DNA of 64,000 nucleotides, taken from positions 5,042,001 through 5,106,000 of the forward strand of contig NZ_CP032762.1 of the NCBI RefSeq assembly GCF_003641205.1, read 5' to 3'. Positions 38,431-47,655 of this stretch are shown in pieces. Both the position numbers and the translations under genes were made by a program. This DNA comes from Rhodococcus sp. P1Y. Its GTDB lineage: Bacteria > Actinomycetota > Actinomycetes > Mycobacteriales > Mycobacteriaceae. Within the stretch, counting starts at the first letter, position 1. Each line of letters opens with the position of its first letter. A model generated the notes under the pieces. The model was not told the origin of the DNA, made no database searches, and was given only the letters and a program-made list of their open reading frames with translations.

Positions 38431-41400
38431 TTGTTCAAGCGGATTGCAGTAGTCAACAGAGGCGAAGCGGCCGTACGCCTGATCAGGGCCGTGAAGGAAC
38501 TGAACGCCGAGCACGACTACGGCATCCGGACGGTCGCCCTGCACACCGAGGCCGAACGACGGGCGATGTTCGTCCGTCAGGCCGACGACGCCGTCACGCT
38601 GCGCAAGCCCGAGTCCGGCTCGGCCTATCTCGACTACAGCGTGCTCGAAGCTGCACTGGTCGAGTCCGGGGCGGATGCAGTGTGGGTCGGTTGGGGATTC
38701 GTTGCCGAGGATCCCGCATTCGCCGACATCGTCGCGCGCCTGAACATCACGTTCATCGGTCCGTCCGCGAGCGCGATGCGTCTGCTCGGCGACAAGGTCG
38801 AAGCCAAACTCCTCGCCGAGAAGGTCGGTGTTCCAGTCGCACCGTGGTCCGGTGGACCGGTCGAAACTCGCGCGGACGCGCGCAGGCATGCCCAGGCCAT
38901 CGGATACCCGCTGATCATCAAGGCTCGTAGCGGCGGTGGCGGACGCGGTATCCGCAAGGTCTTCCACGAGGACGAACTCGAAATTGCACTCGAACGCACC
39001 CAAGGCGAAGCCGAGCGTTCCTTCGGCGACCCGGTCGTGTTCATCGAACGGCTCGTCACCGACGCCCGCCACGTCGAGGTCCAGGTCATCGCCGACAACC
39101 ACGGAAATGTGTGGGCGCCGGGTGTGCGCGACTGCTCGATCCAGCGCCGTAACCAGAAGGTCATCGAAGAGTCGAGCTCGCCGCTGCTGACCAAGGAACA
39201 GGCCGACCACCTGCGTTCGGTCTCCGCAGAACTGGTTCGTGCTGCGGGCTACGCGGGTGCAGGCACGGTCGAATACCTCTACCAGCCCGAGCAGAAGATC
39301 TTCACCTTCCTCGAAGTCAACACCCGACTGCAGGTCGAGCACCCCATCACCGAGTTCACCACCGGTATCGACCTGGTCAAACTGCAGATCCTCGTCGCCG
39401 ACGGTGACCGACTGGAGGGCGAGTGCCCCACCGAGTTCGGCCACGCCGTCGAGGCACGCCTGAATGCGGAGGATGCCGACAACGGCTTCGCCCCGGCACC
39501 GGGCAGCGTCGAACTACTCAAGTTCCCCCTCGGATCCGGCATACGAGTCGACACCGGCATCGCTCAGGGCGACGTCATTCCGCCGGACTACGACTCGATG
39601 GTCGCCAAGGTCATCGCGTGGGGTCGCGACCGAAGCGAGGCTTTCGCCCGACTGCGCAACGCGCTACGCGAGACGACCGTCGTCATCGACGGCGGCACCA
39701 CCACCAAATCGTTCCTGCTCAGCCTCCTCGACAAAGAGGAAGTCATCTCGGCCTCCGCCGACACCGGTTGGCTCGACCGCATCGACGCCGGTACCGCTAC
39801 CGGACCGACCGTCTACGCCGACGTCGCGATCATCGCCGCAGCGATCGACGCCTACGACGCCGAGGAAGCACGCGAGCGTGCGGCGTTCCTGTCGTCCGCT
39901 CGTGGTGGTCGGCCCCGCGCGAGCCACACTGTCGGACGCACCGTCGAGCTGAGCTACCAGGGTCAGGCATACAAACTCGGTGTCGGTCAGATCGGACCGC
40001 ACCGTTACCAGGTCGACGGAGACAGCGGTGATCTGCAGGTCGACGTCGAGCGGCTCGGGCAGTACGAGAGCCGTCTGGTCCTCGGGGATCGACGTTTCTC
40101 CGTCGTCACCGTCGCAGGCGCAGCACACTTCCTCGTCGAGGTCGACGGAATCAGCCACCAGATCAGCCAGGACGAAGCCGGACTCGTCCGTGCCCCGGCG
40201 CCTGCCGTTGTCGTCGCCGTCCCCGTTGCCGTCGGCGACGAGGTCGAAGCCGGCCAGACCCTCGTCGTACTCGAGTCCATGAAAATGGAGACCGCTGTTC
40301 GCTCCCCGTACGCGGGTACCGTGCGCGAAGTGCTGGCCTCGGTCAACGGTCAGGTCGATTCCGGTGCCGCACTGCTTCGTGTCGATCAGGCCGGCGAGCA
40401 GAAGGCATCCTCGCAGACCGCACGCGTCGAGTTCAGGACCGTCCCGACCGCCGTCGGCGCCTCCGCGAGCAGTCAGGCACTGTCGCGTCTAGGCGAATTG
40501 TCGGCGCTGATAACAGGTTTCGATGTCAACGCCACGAGAGCACGGGCACTGCTCTCCGGCTACGACGAACTGCGCAGCGCAGTCCCTCGCGACGATCACG
40601 CGGTGATCGACGCAGAATTGGCGTTGCTCAACACCTTCGCAGACATCTGCGAGCTATCCCGTAACCGTCCGACGATGGACGAGGAAAACAACGACGAACG
40701 AGTCCATTCGCCCCGCGAGCACTTCCACTCGTTCCTGCACTCGCTCGACGCCGACATTCAGGGTCTTCCGGAATCGTTCCGCACCAAGCTCTCTCGTGCT
40801 CTTCGTCACTACGACGCCGATGCCACCGAGGGACGTACACCCGAACTCGAAGAGGCGGTCTACCGCGTCTTCCTCGCGCTGCAGCGCATCGAGAATCAGG
40901 TACCGGTCATCGCGTCGCTTCTCGATCATTGGCTCACAGACTCCTCTGCGCAGCCTTCATCGGATATCGGTGAGGTGCTCGAGCGTCTGATCGTCGCCAC
41001 ACAGGCGCGGTACCCGGTGATCGGCGACGTCGCACGCAACCTCCGGTTCCATCTGTTCGATGCTCCCCAGATTCGCCGTGCACGCGATCAGGTCTACGAC
41101 GGCGTCCGAGGCAGCCTGCAGTATCTCGCCGAGAACCCCGATGCACCCGACTACGCTGCCCGCATCGATGCTCTGGTCTCGACGCCCGAGCCCCTGATCG
41201 ACTTGCTGGCCACGAGGATCGCCGATCCAGGCGCGCTTCTCGAGGTCATCACTCGCCAGTTCTACGAGATCCGCACCCTGGAGGACGTCAAGGCGTTCGA
41301 CCGTGAGGGTAAGCACTTCGTCACGGGCAACTTCGACCTGTCCGGCGAGCGGCTCCAGCTGGTCTCCACCGCTACCACCTTCGCCGACCTGTCGACGACG

Positions 41401-43893
41401 TTGAGTGCGATCGACGACATCGCAGGACCCTCGCCCGAGCACCTGGCCGTCGACCTGTACCTCGCGTGGCCGGATGCACCGTCCGACGGAGACGAAATCA
41501 GCGAGGTCGTGTACGCGGTGTTGAGCAAGCACCCCCATACCCGCAACTGGCGTCGTATCACGATCACTATCTGTGGCAGCGACGTTCGCAACGTGACGTT
41601 CCGCCGGGCACCGGACGGCCAAGGTCCACTGGCCGAAGACATCGTCATCCGGGACATGCATCCGTTGACGGGACAGCGCCTCGACCTGTGGCGCCTGAAG
41701 AACTTCGACGGCAAGCGCTTGCCTGCAACCGCAGGCACGTACCTGTTCCAGTTGAAGGCGAAGAACAACCCGTCGGACGAGCGTTTGATGGCCCTCGCCG
41801 AGATCCGCGGCGTCACAACCCAACTCGACGAGAACGGCGAGGTCGTCGCCGTTCCCGAGATCGAGCGGACCGTCGCTGCCTGCCTCGACGGTATCCGGCG
41901 CACCCAAGCTGGACGCGGAAAGAAGCGGCTCGACGCCAACCGAGTCACGCTGTACGTGTGGCCGGTACTCGACGTGCCGGAGGACCGACTCGCGACAATC
42001 GCGCGCCACATCGCACCGTCCACGATCGGTGCGGGCCTCGAAGAGATCACGTTGATCGCCCGCCTGAAGAACGGACCGGGCTCGGCCCCTCGCGACGTCG
42101 CCGTTCGCTTCTCCTATCGCTCGGGCGCAGGCGTCGTTGCGAAGGTCACCGCGAAGCCGACCGAACCGATGCGCCCGCTCGACGAGTACACCCAGAAGGT
42201 CCAACGCTCGCAAGCACGCGGAACGGTCTACCCCTACGAGCTGATTCCACTGCTCACCGGATCCAATGGCTCGTTCACCGAATACGACTTCGACGCGTCG
42301 GGTGTCCTCTCGCCGGTCGACCGGCCCTACGGACACAACAAGGCCGGCATCATCACCGGTCTCGTCACCACACCGAGCGAGCGTTATCCCGAGGGCATCA
42401 CCCGCGTCGCGCTGTTCGGTGACCCGACCAAGGCGCTCGGCACCGTCGCCGAAGCCGAATGCTCGCGCATCGTCGCGGCCATCGATCTCGCCGAGCAATT
42501 GGGCGCACCGGTGGAATGGTTCGCACTGTCCTCGGGTGCCACCATTTCGATGTCCACGGGCACCGAGAACATGGACTGGGTATCTCGCGGGTTGCGCCGA
42601 ATCATCACCTTCACCCAGGGCGGCGGTGAGATCAACATCGTCGTCGCAGGCATCAACGTCGGCGCGCAGCCGTACTGGAACGCCGAAGCCACGATGCTCG
42701 CCCATACCAAGGGCATCCTCGTGATGACACCGGACAGCGCAATGGTGCTCACCGGCAAGCAGTCCCTGGACTACTCCGGTGGCGTCTCTGCCGAGGACAA
42801 CTTCGGCATCGGTGGCTACGACCGCGTCATGGGACCGAACGGACAGGCGCAGTACTGGGCACCGAACCTGCGCGCTGCCGTCGACGTTCTGTTCGCGCAC
42901 TACGAGCACGCCTACGCCGCTCCCGGTGAGCGCTTCCCGCGTCGTGCGATCACCGCCGACCCGATCACCCGTGACGTGCAGAGCTACCCGCACGTGCACC
43001 CCTCGAGCGACTTCACCACCGTCGGTGACATCTTCTCGAGCGTGACGAACCCAGATCGCAAGAAACCGTTCGACATTCGCACCGTGATGCGTGCCGTCGT
43101 CGACCAGGACCATTCGGTCCTCGAGCGGTGGGCCGACATGGCCGACGCCGACACCTCGGTCGTCTTCGACGCTCACCTCGCAGGAATCCCGGTCAGCGTC
43201 ATCGGCATCGAATCACGCGCCATCCCGCGTAAGGGCTGGTTCCCAGCGGACGGACCGGATCAGTGGACGTCCGGCACGTTGTTCCCGAGTTCGTCGAAGA
43301 AGACCGCTCGAGCGATCAATGCTGCCAGCGGCTCGCGTCCGATCGTGGTGCTCGCCAACCTGTCCGGCTTCGACGGCTCGCCCGAGTCACTGCGCAACAT
43401 CCAGCTCGAGTACGGTGCCGAAATCGGTCGCGCGATCGTCAACTTCGACGGCCCGATCGTGTTCTGCGTCGTATCCCGCTACCACGGCGGCGCATTCGTG
43501 GTGTTCTCCGGAGCACTCAACGACAATATGGAAGTACTCGCCGTGGAAGGTTCCTTCGCCTCCGTCCTCGGCGGTGCACCGGCAGCTGCGGTCGTGTTCA
43601 CCCGCGACGTCAATGCCCGTACCGCAGCAGATCCGGCTGTGAAGGAACTCGAAGCCAAGCTCACCGCGGCAGACACCGATGCGGATCGCGCGCATTTGCG
43701 CGTCGAATTGGCAACGGCCAGAGCAGATGTCCGCAACGCCAAGCTCGGTGAGGTTGCGCAAGAATTCGAGGCCATCCACAACATCCAACGCGCTCAGCAG
43801 GTTGGGTCGGTGGACCACATCGTCCCCGCCGCCGAGCTACGGCCGCAGATCATCGCAGCCGTCGAACGAGGAATCGCGCGCGCTCAGAGCTGA
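38431..43893 (+). CDS. Single-chain long-chain acyl-CoA carboxylase (LCC-type)
   Basis: An 1820-residue biotin enzyme that fuses all parts of an acyl-CoA carboxylase. Biotin carboxylase occupies about residues 1-450 (MFKRIAVVNRGEAAVRLIRA, KARSGGGGRGIRK, EVNTRLQVEHPITEFTTGIDL). The biotinyl domain has the biotinylated K618 in VLESMKMETAV. A long central domain is followed by N- and C-terminal carboxyltransferase halves (for example AGINVGAQPYWNAEATML, MVLTGKQSLDYSGGVSAEDNFGIGGYDRVMGPNGQAQYW and GYVVSRYHGGAFVVFSG-like FCVVSRYHGGAFVVFSG). This is the layout of mycobacterial LCC, which carboxylates long- and short-chain acyl-CoAs to malonyl-type extender units. The start codon is TTG, with GAGAG upstream. 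A strong terminator follows. Confidence 0.9.
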   Translation: MFKRIAVVNRGEAAVRLIRAVKELNAEHDYGIRTVALHTEAERRAMFVRQADDAVTLRKPESGSAYLDYSVLEAALVESGADAVWVGWGFVAEDPAFADIVARLNITFIGPSASAMRLLGDKVEAKLLAEKVGVPVAPWSGGPVETRADARRHAQAIGYPLIIKARSGGGGRGIRKVFHEDELEIALERTQGEAERSFGDPVVFIERLVTDARHVEVQVIADNHGNVWAPGVRDCSIQRRNQKVIEESSSPLLTKEQADHLRSVSAELVRAAGYAGAGTVEYLYQPEQKIFTFLEVNTRLQVEHPITEFTTGIDLVKLQILVADGDRLEGECPTEFGHAVEARLNAEDADNGFAPAPGSVELLKFPLGSGIRVDTGIAQGDVIPPDYDSMVAKVIAWGRDRSEAFARLRNALRETTVVIDGGTTTKSFLLSLLDKEEVISASADTGWLDRIDAGTATGPTVYADVAIIAAAIDAYDAEEARERAAFLSSARGGRPRASHTVGRTVELSYQGQAYKLGVGQIGPHRYQVDGDSGDLQVDVERLGQYESRLVLGDRRFSVVTVAGAAHFLVEVDGISHQISQDEAGLVRAPAPAVVVAVPVAVGDEVEAGQTLVVLESMKMETAVRSPYAGTVREVLASVNGQVDSGAALLRVDQAGEQKASSQTARVEFRTVPTAVGASASSQALSRLGELSALITGFDVNATRARALLSGYDELRSAVPRDDHAVIDAELALLNTFADICELSRNRPTMDEENNDERVHSPREHFHSFLHSLDADIQGLPESFRTKLSRALRHYDADATEGRTPELEEAVYRVFLALQRIENQVPVIASLLDHWLTDSSAQPSSDIGEVLERLIVATQARYPVIGDVARNLRFHLFDAPQIRRARDQVYDGVRGSLQYLAENPDAPDYAARIDALVSTPEPLIDLLATRIADPGALLEVITRQFYEIRTLEDVKAFDREGKHFVTGNFDLSGERLQLVSTATTFADLSTTLSAIDDIAGPSPEHLAVDLYLAWPDAPSDGDEISEVVYAVLSKHPHTRNWRRITITICGSDVRNVTFRRAPDGQGPLAEDIVIRDMHPLTGQRLDLWRLKNFDGKRLPATAGTYLFQLKAKNNPSDERLMALAEIRGVTTQLDENGEVVAVPEIERTVAACLDGIRRTQAGRGKKRLDANRVTLYVWPVLDVPEDRLATIARHIAPSTIGAGLEEITLIARLKNGPGSAPRDVAVRFSYRSGAGVVAKVTAKPTEPMRPLDEYTQKVQRSQARGTVYPYELIPLLTGSNGSFTEYDFDASGVLSPVDRPYGHNKAGIITGLVTTPSERYPEGITRVALFGDPTKALGTVAEAECSRIVAAIDLAEQLGAPVEWFALSSGATISMSTGTENMDWVSRGLRRIITFTQGGGEINIVVAGINVGAQPYWNAEATMLAHTKGILVMTPDSAMVLTGKQSLDYSGGVSAEDNFGIGGYDRVMGPNGQAQYWAPNLRAAVDVLFAHYEHAYAAPGERFPRRAITADPITRDVQSYPHVHPSSDFTTVGDIFSSVTNPDRKKPFDIRTVMRAVVDQDHSVLERWADMADADTSVVFDAHLAGIPVSVIGIESRAIPRKGWFPADGPDQWTSGTLFPSSSKKTARAINAASGSRPIVVLANLSGFDGSPESLRNIQLEYGAEIGRAIVNFDGPIVFCVVSRYHGGAFVVFSGALNDNMEVLAVEGSFASVLGGAPAAAVVFTRDVNARTAADPAVKELEAKLTAADTDADRAHLRVELATARADVRNAKLGEVAQEFEAIHNIQRAQQVGSVDHIVPAAELRPQIIAAVERGIARAQS

Positions 43894-43907
43894 TCTCGAT
43901 GCGTCAC

Positions 43908-43941
43908 TGCACCCCTTGACCACTCACGGTCAGGGGGTGCA
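43908..43941 (+). terminator. Terminator of the acyl-CoA carboxylase gene
   Basis: TGCACCCCTTGAC (43908-43920) pairs with GTCAGGGGGTGCA (43929-43941) with one wobble, around the 8-base loop CACTCACG. It begins 14 bases after the stop codon. No U tract follows, but the stem is strong. Confidence 0.8.
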
Positions 43942-43953
43942 GGCGTTTCCGAG

Positions 43954-43998
43954 GTCCGGGGTACGTGGGTCCGGGGTTCGTGGGTCCGGGGTTCGTGA
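43954..43998. repeat. 15-bp tandem repeat, three copies
   Basis: GTCCGGGGTTCGTGG and two near-identical copies at 43954-43968, 43969-43983 and 43984-43998, with one or two changes between them. The array runs directly into the 30-bp hairpin array and lies just after the terminator. Confidence 0.85.
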
Positions 43999-44110
43999 GC
44001 GAATGTCTGTTTCGGTCACTCAGAGTGAGCGAATGTCTGTTTCGGTCACTCAGAGTGCGCGAATGTCTGTTTCGGTCACTCAGAGTGATCGAATGTCTGT
44101 TTCGGTCTCC
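43995..44110. repeat. 30-bp tandem array, each unit a hairpin (four copies)
   Basis: Units begin at 43995, 44025, 44055 and 44085 with an exact 30-base period. The first three are almost identical (GTGAGC or GTGCGC start), and the fourth (GTGATC) loses the pattern after TTTCGGTC. Within each unit GTGAGCGAA can pair with TTCGGTCAC around TGTCTGT (one mismatch), and across unit borders TCACT-CAG-AGTGA forms a second small palindrome. A degenerate fifth copy lies at 44197-44221 (20 of 25 matching by eye). There are no spacers, so it is not a CRISPR array. It fills the 365-base gap between convergent genes. Confidence 0.85.
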
Positions 44111-44258
44111 AACTGCATAGCCGCACACGTTCCAGTCAACCGCACTGGTTGCAACGTGCTCGGGTGATCGGAACGTGTGCGAGCGGGTCTTGGACGGAGC
44201 GAACGACTCGTTCGGTCACCCGGGGAAGGTTCGGCGAGGCAAAAGGTCAGCCGGATGA

Positions 44259-45479
44259 TCAGGCTGCACCCTTGCGCCGCTTGGCGCTCGACCTCGCCGA
44301 GACTGCACCGCCGAGCAAAATCATTCTCATCGTTCGCTCCGCGGCGTCGATCAGCAACGCCTCACCGTTCGCAACGGCTTCGGACAGTGGCATCGGCACC
44401 GTGATAATCGACGCTATTGCCGCGATCCCGACGTCGTGCACCCCGGGAGCGCCCTGGCCAAGCGAGCCGGCCAGGGCGATGAGCGGCACACCGAGTCGCT
44501 GGCACCGTCGCGCAACCTCGGCCGGAACCTTTCCCTTCGGCGTCTGGAAGTCGATCGATCCTTCTGCCGTGATCACCAAGTCGGCCTTACGAATTCGCCG
44601 GTCCAGGTCGATTCCGGACAGCCCGGAGTCGAGCAAGGCGTCGAATCTGGATCGGAGCGCAGCCCCGACGCCTGCGGCCAAACCTGCACCGAGGCCGCCG
44701 GACGCTCCGGTGCCCGTGCCGAATCGGACGTCGTCCATCACGAGTCCATCCCGTTCCAGAATTGCGGCCCAGTTGTCCAGCGCGTTGGCTAGTTCTTCCA
44801 CCTGAGCGGGAGTGGCTCCCTTCTGCGGGCCGAACACTCGCGCAACTCCTCCGGGCCCGCACAGGACGTTGTGGGGATTGCATGCGAGAACCACCTCGAC
44901 CTCGGCGAGACGTGGATGCATATTTGTGAGGTCCAGAGATACTGCCCTGCGCAGCTCCCTGCCTCCATGACCGATTTCGTTGCCGCATTCGTCGAGGATG
45001 CGCGCACCGAGGGCCTGCAGCGCGCCTGCGCCGCCGTCACAGGTACCGGAGTCGCCGCATCCGACGAGAATCTGGTCGGCGCCGGAGTCCAGTGCAGCGG
45101 CCATGAGCTGTCCGACACCGTAGGTGGTGGTCGCCCCTGGGTCACGCATGTCCGACGGCACGAGAGACAGTCCTGCAGCAGCAGCCATCTCGACGACTGC
45201 TACTCCGCGGGCCGATCCACCGAGACGCGCCCACTGGGCACGCACCGGAGAACCGACTGGACCGACGACGGTGGCGTCGTGGAGGGTCCCGCGGGTGGCT
45301 GCTGCCAGGGTGCGAGCCGTACCTTCACCGCCGTCGGCAATGGGGGCGGTGTCCACGCGGACACCGGGCAGTGCGCGTCTGACCCCGGCGGCAATCGCGG
45401 ATGCAACTTGTTCTGCGCACAGGCTCTCCTTGAAACCACTGGGTGCAACGAGGATTCGTTGCGGTACACGGACCGACAT
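44259..45479 (-). CDS. Glycerate 2-kinase (GckA/GlxK type I)
   Basis: A 406-residue kinase that phosphorylates glycerate. Family signatures are APSGFKESLCAEQVASAIAAGVRRALPG at the N-terminus, PIADGGEGTARTLA, GVGQLMAAALDSGADQILVGCGDSGTCDGGAGALQALGARI, GASGGLGAGLAAGVGA and TAEGSIDFQTPKGKVPAEVARR. The ATG at 45479 is supported by AGGAG upstream, and the open frame further upstream belongs to the transporter region. It is the last gene of the operon, 20 bases after the SLC13 transporter stop, so imported glycerate is a likely substrate. The C-terminus ends in a basic run (SSAKRRKGAA). Confidence 0.92.
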   Translation of the reverse strand: MSVRVPQRILVAPSGFKESLCAEQVASAIAAGVRRALPGVRVDTAPIADGGEGTARTLAAATRGTLHDATVVGPVGSPVRAQWARLGGSARGVAVVEMAAAAGLSLVPSDMRDPGATTTYGVGQLMAAALDSGADQILVGCGDSGTCDGGAGALQALGARILDECGNEIGHGGRELRRAVSLDLTNMHPRLAEVEVVLACNPHNVLCGPGGVARVFGPQKGATPAQVEELANALDNWAAILERDGLVMDDVRFGTGTGASGGLGAGLAAGVGAALRSRFDALLDSGLSGIDLDRRIRKADLVITAEGSIDFQTPKGKVPAEVARRCQRLGVPLIALAGSLGQGAPGVHDVGIAAIASIITVPMPLSEAVANGEALLIDAAERTMRMILLGGAVSARSSAKRRKGAA

Positions 45480-45499
45480 GATTTCTCCTAGGACGAGTT

Positions 45500-46999
45500 T
45501 CAGGACGAGTACAACGACAGGCCGAGTGCGGGCCAGACCCACAGCGAGCACACCAGTACGAGTGCGATCGACACCGGCGCGAGGGCAGCGGACAGACGAA
45601 GCAAGTGCGTGTTGGAATAACCCGGCACGGTCTCCGATGCTGCGAACATGGCTACCGGTTTCGCCGAGCTGGTGAGGGTGAGACAGAATCCGGCCGCCGC
45701 AGTGGACGCGAATGCCGCTGCAGCCGGATCGATTCCGACCGCAGGGGCCATGGCGACGACAATAGGCACCAGCACCGCCGACCGTGCGGATCTGGACTGC
45801 ACGAGTAGGTGCGAGACCAGCGAGAGCAGTATCACCGCGACGACGAATGTCGTTGCCGCCGAATCCCCGATGGCGCTGATCGGACCGAAAACCAGATCCG
45901 CGAACCACTGTGCGGCTCCGCTGGTGGTGAGCGCGACACCTAGGCACAAGGTCGCAGCCATGAACAGCAACAACGTCCACGGGATGGTCTTGACTGCTGC
46001 AGGTAGCGTCGTTGCACCCATCTTCGGAGCGGCCGCCAACAGCGCGCCGATCATCGCGACGATCGCCGGATCGATGCCGTGCAGCGGCTCGCTGCACCAC
46101 AATAGAATCACTACCACCAGCAGTACGACCATGCGGCGTTGCGGTGGGGTCAACGGGCCCGATCCTGTCGCGAACACCTCGCGGCGGATATTGAGTGGAG
46201 TGCGTCGTTCGGGGCGGTCGGTGAAGATGGACAGCGCAATTTCTGCGGCGACATGGGACCACACCAGCGCCAACGGGAGCCCGAGCAGCATCCACTGCAA
46301 GAATCCGAATCCCGATCCCGTTGCAGTTCTGAGTATCTCGCTGGTGATCAAATGCGCACCAGCGCCGAGCAAAGAGCCGATCGCCGAGAACAGAATGACG
46401 GCCGGAAACACGAGCGCGAGTGTGAGTACCAGTTTCGGCCGGCGTCGCAGCGCCGCAGCCAACGCAAGAAACACCGGCAGTGCCAGCGCGGCTCGACCGG
46501 ACGTCGCCGGGATGGCAAATGTAGTCACCAGAAGCACGAGGGTCACGAGGTGGACCAGTTGCCGCGGGGTTCTCGCAACGGACAGCGTCCGGGCAGCCAC
46601 CCGCGCGGACAGACCGCTCGCTGTCACCGCGGCCGCGATCACGAACGATCCGACCAGAAGCCAGATGACGGTGTCCCCGAGAGTCGAGGTGAACGTCTCC
46701 GTGTCCACCGGTCCGAGAAGGACCAAGGCGAGCGCGGCGCCGAGAGCCACGTAGGTGTCGTCGATCGGCGCGAAGATCCACGCCCATACCGCAATCAGGA
46801 ACACCAGCACGGTGGCGGTTCCGTCGAACGACAGATCACCCGAGACTCCAGCCATCAGCACGCCGATGCACAGCATCAGTAGCACGGCACCGCTCAGCGC
46901 GACGGTAGGTGTCGGACGCGGGAACTGCGTGCGCAGCTTCCTCGCCGACGTCGGGCGCATCCTGACGGGAGGCGTGGTCGCAAACCTGGTCTCCGTCAT
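45500..46999 (-). CDS. SLC13/DASS-family anion transporter
   Basis: A 499-residue membrane transporter with 11 or more helices. Two re-entrant-type motifs of the divalent anion:Na+ symporter superfamily are visible: PATSGRAALALPVFLAL in the first half and FCLTLTSSAKPVAMFAASE in the second, with SLVSHLLVQSRSARSAVLVPIVVAM. The ATG at 46999 overlaps the stop of the response-regulator gene (ATGA) and is chosen over an upstream start that would add 39 basic residues. Position before a glycerate kinase gene and after a two-component pair suggests uptake of glycerate or a related hydroxy- or dicarboxylate. The substrate is inferred from context only. Confidence 0.88.
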   Translation of the reverse strand: MTETRFATTPPVRMRPTSARKLRTQFPRPTPTVALSGAVLLMLCIGVLMAGVSGDLSFDGTATVLVFLIAVWAWIFAPIDDTYVALGAALALVLLGPVDTETFTSTLGDTVIWLLVGSFVIAAAVTASGLSARVAARTLSVARTPRQLVHLVTLVLLVTTFAIPATSGRAALALPVFLALAAALRRRPKLVLTLALVFPAVILFSAIGSLLGAGAHLITSEILRTATGSGFGFLQWMLLGLPLALVWSHVAAEIALSIFTDRPERRTPLNIRREVFATGSGPLTPPQRRMVVLLVVVILLWCSEPLHGIDPAIVAMIGALLAAAPKMGATTLPAAVKTIPWTLLLFMAATLCLGVALTTSGAAQWFADLVFGPISAIGDSAATTFVVAVILLSLVSHLLVQSRSARSAVLVPIVVAMAPAVGIDPAAAAFASTAAAGFCLTLTSSAKPVAMFAASETVPGYSNTHLLRLSAALAPVSIALVLVCSLWVWPALGLSLYSS

Positions 47000-47655
47000 C
47001 GCAATCGGTATCCCATTCCTCGGACGGTTTCGACGCGATCGGCACCGATTTTGCTGCGCAGCGCGCGGACGTAGACATCGACGACATTGGATGCCGGATC
47101 GAAGTCGTAACCCCACACCTGGCCGAGGATCTGTTCGCGTGACAACACTTGATCGGCGTGGCGGAGGAAGACCTCCAGCAGGGCAAACTCCCGTGCTGTC
47201 AAGTCCACGGTCCGATCCCCCACCTGCACCCTCCGGGATCGCAAGTCAAGACGCAGATCACGCAGAGACAACGATGAGTCGGAGGGCCCTGACGAGTCGT
47301 CCTGAAGGCGGAGTCTCAGTCGCGCAAGCAGTTCGGCGAACTGAAACGGCTTCGTCATGTAATCGTTCGCCCCACCTTCGAGGCCTGCGACGGTATCGCT
47401 GACGCTGTCGCGCGCAGTGAGCACGACCACGGGCGTCGTGACGCCTTCGCCGCGTAGTTGTCGCAGAACGGTGAATCCGTCCATGGACGGCAATCCGATG
47501 TCGAGGACGACCATGTCGAAACCGCCTTCGCGCGCCATCATCAGGGCGGTCTCGCCGTCCGTCACATGCTCGGTGCTGTACCCGGCAGCGCGGAGTCCCT
47601 TACTCACGAACGACGCAATGTGAACGTCGTCCTCGGCGATGAGTATGCGACTCAT
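46996..47655 (-). CDS. OmpR-family response regulator
   Basis: A 219-residue regulator. The receiver domain has the acidic pocket (ILIAEDD), phospho-acceptor D52 in MVVLDIGLPSMDGF, VVVLTARDS with the conserved Thr, and GGANDYMTKPF with the Lys. The C-terminal winged helix is LRLDLRSRRVQVGDRTVDLTAREFALLEVFLRHADQVLSREQILGQVWGYDFDPASNVVDVYVRALRSKIG. It overlaps the kinase stop by ATGA and its own stop overlaps the transporter ATG, so kinase, regulator and transporter are translationally coupled. It probably controls its own operon: see the direct repeats at 49548-49580. Confidence 0.95.
   Translation of the reverse strand: MSRILIAEDDVHIASFVSKGLRAAGYSTEHVTDGETALMMAREGGFDMVVLDIGLPSMDGFTVLRQLRGEGVTTPVVVLTARDSVSDTVAGLEGGANDYMTKPFQFAELLARLRLRLQDDSSGPSDSSLSLRDLRLDLRSRRVQVGDRTVDLTAREFALLEVFLRHADQVLSREQILGQVWGYDFDPASNVVDVYVRALRSKIGADRVETVRGMGYRLR

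Noticed and set aside
43995..44110. 30-bp direct repeats considered as a CRISPR array
   Set aside because: The units are contiguous with no spacers between them, and no cas gene is present.
46787..47116. N-terminal extensions of the SLC13 and glycerate kinase frames
   Set aside because: These are high-GC shadows of overlapping genes. Internal ATGs with overlap or a binding site give the family-typical N-termini.
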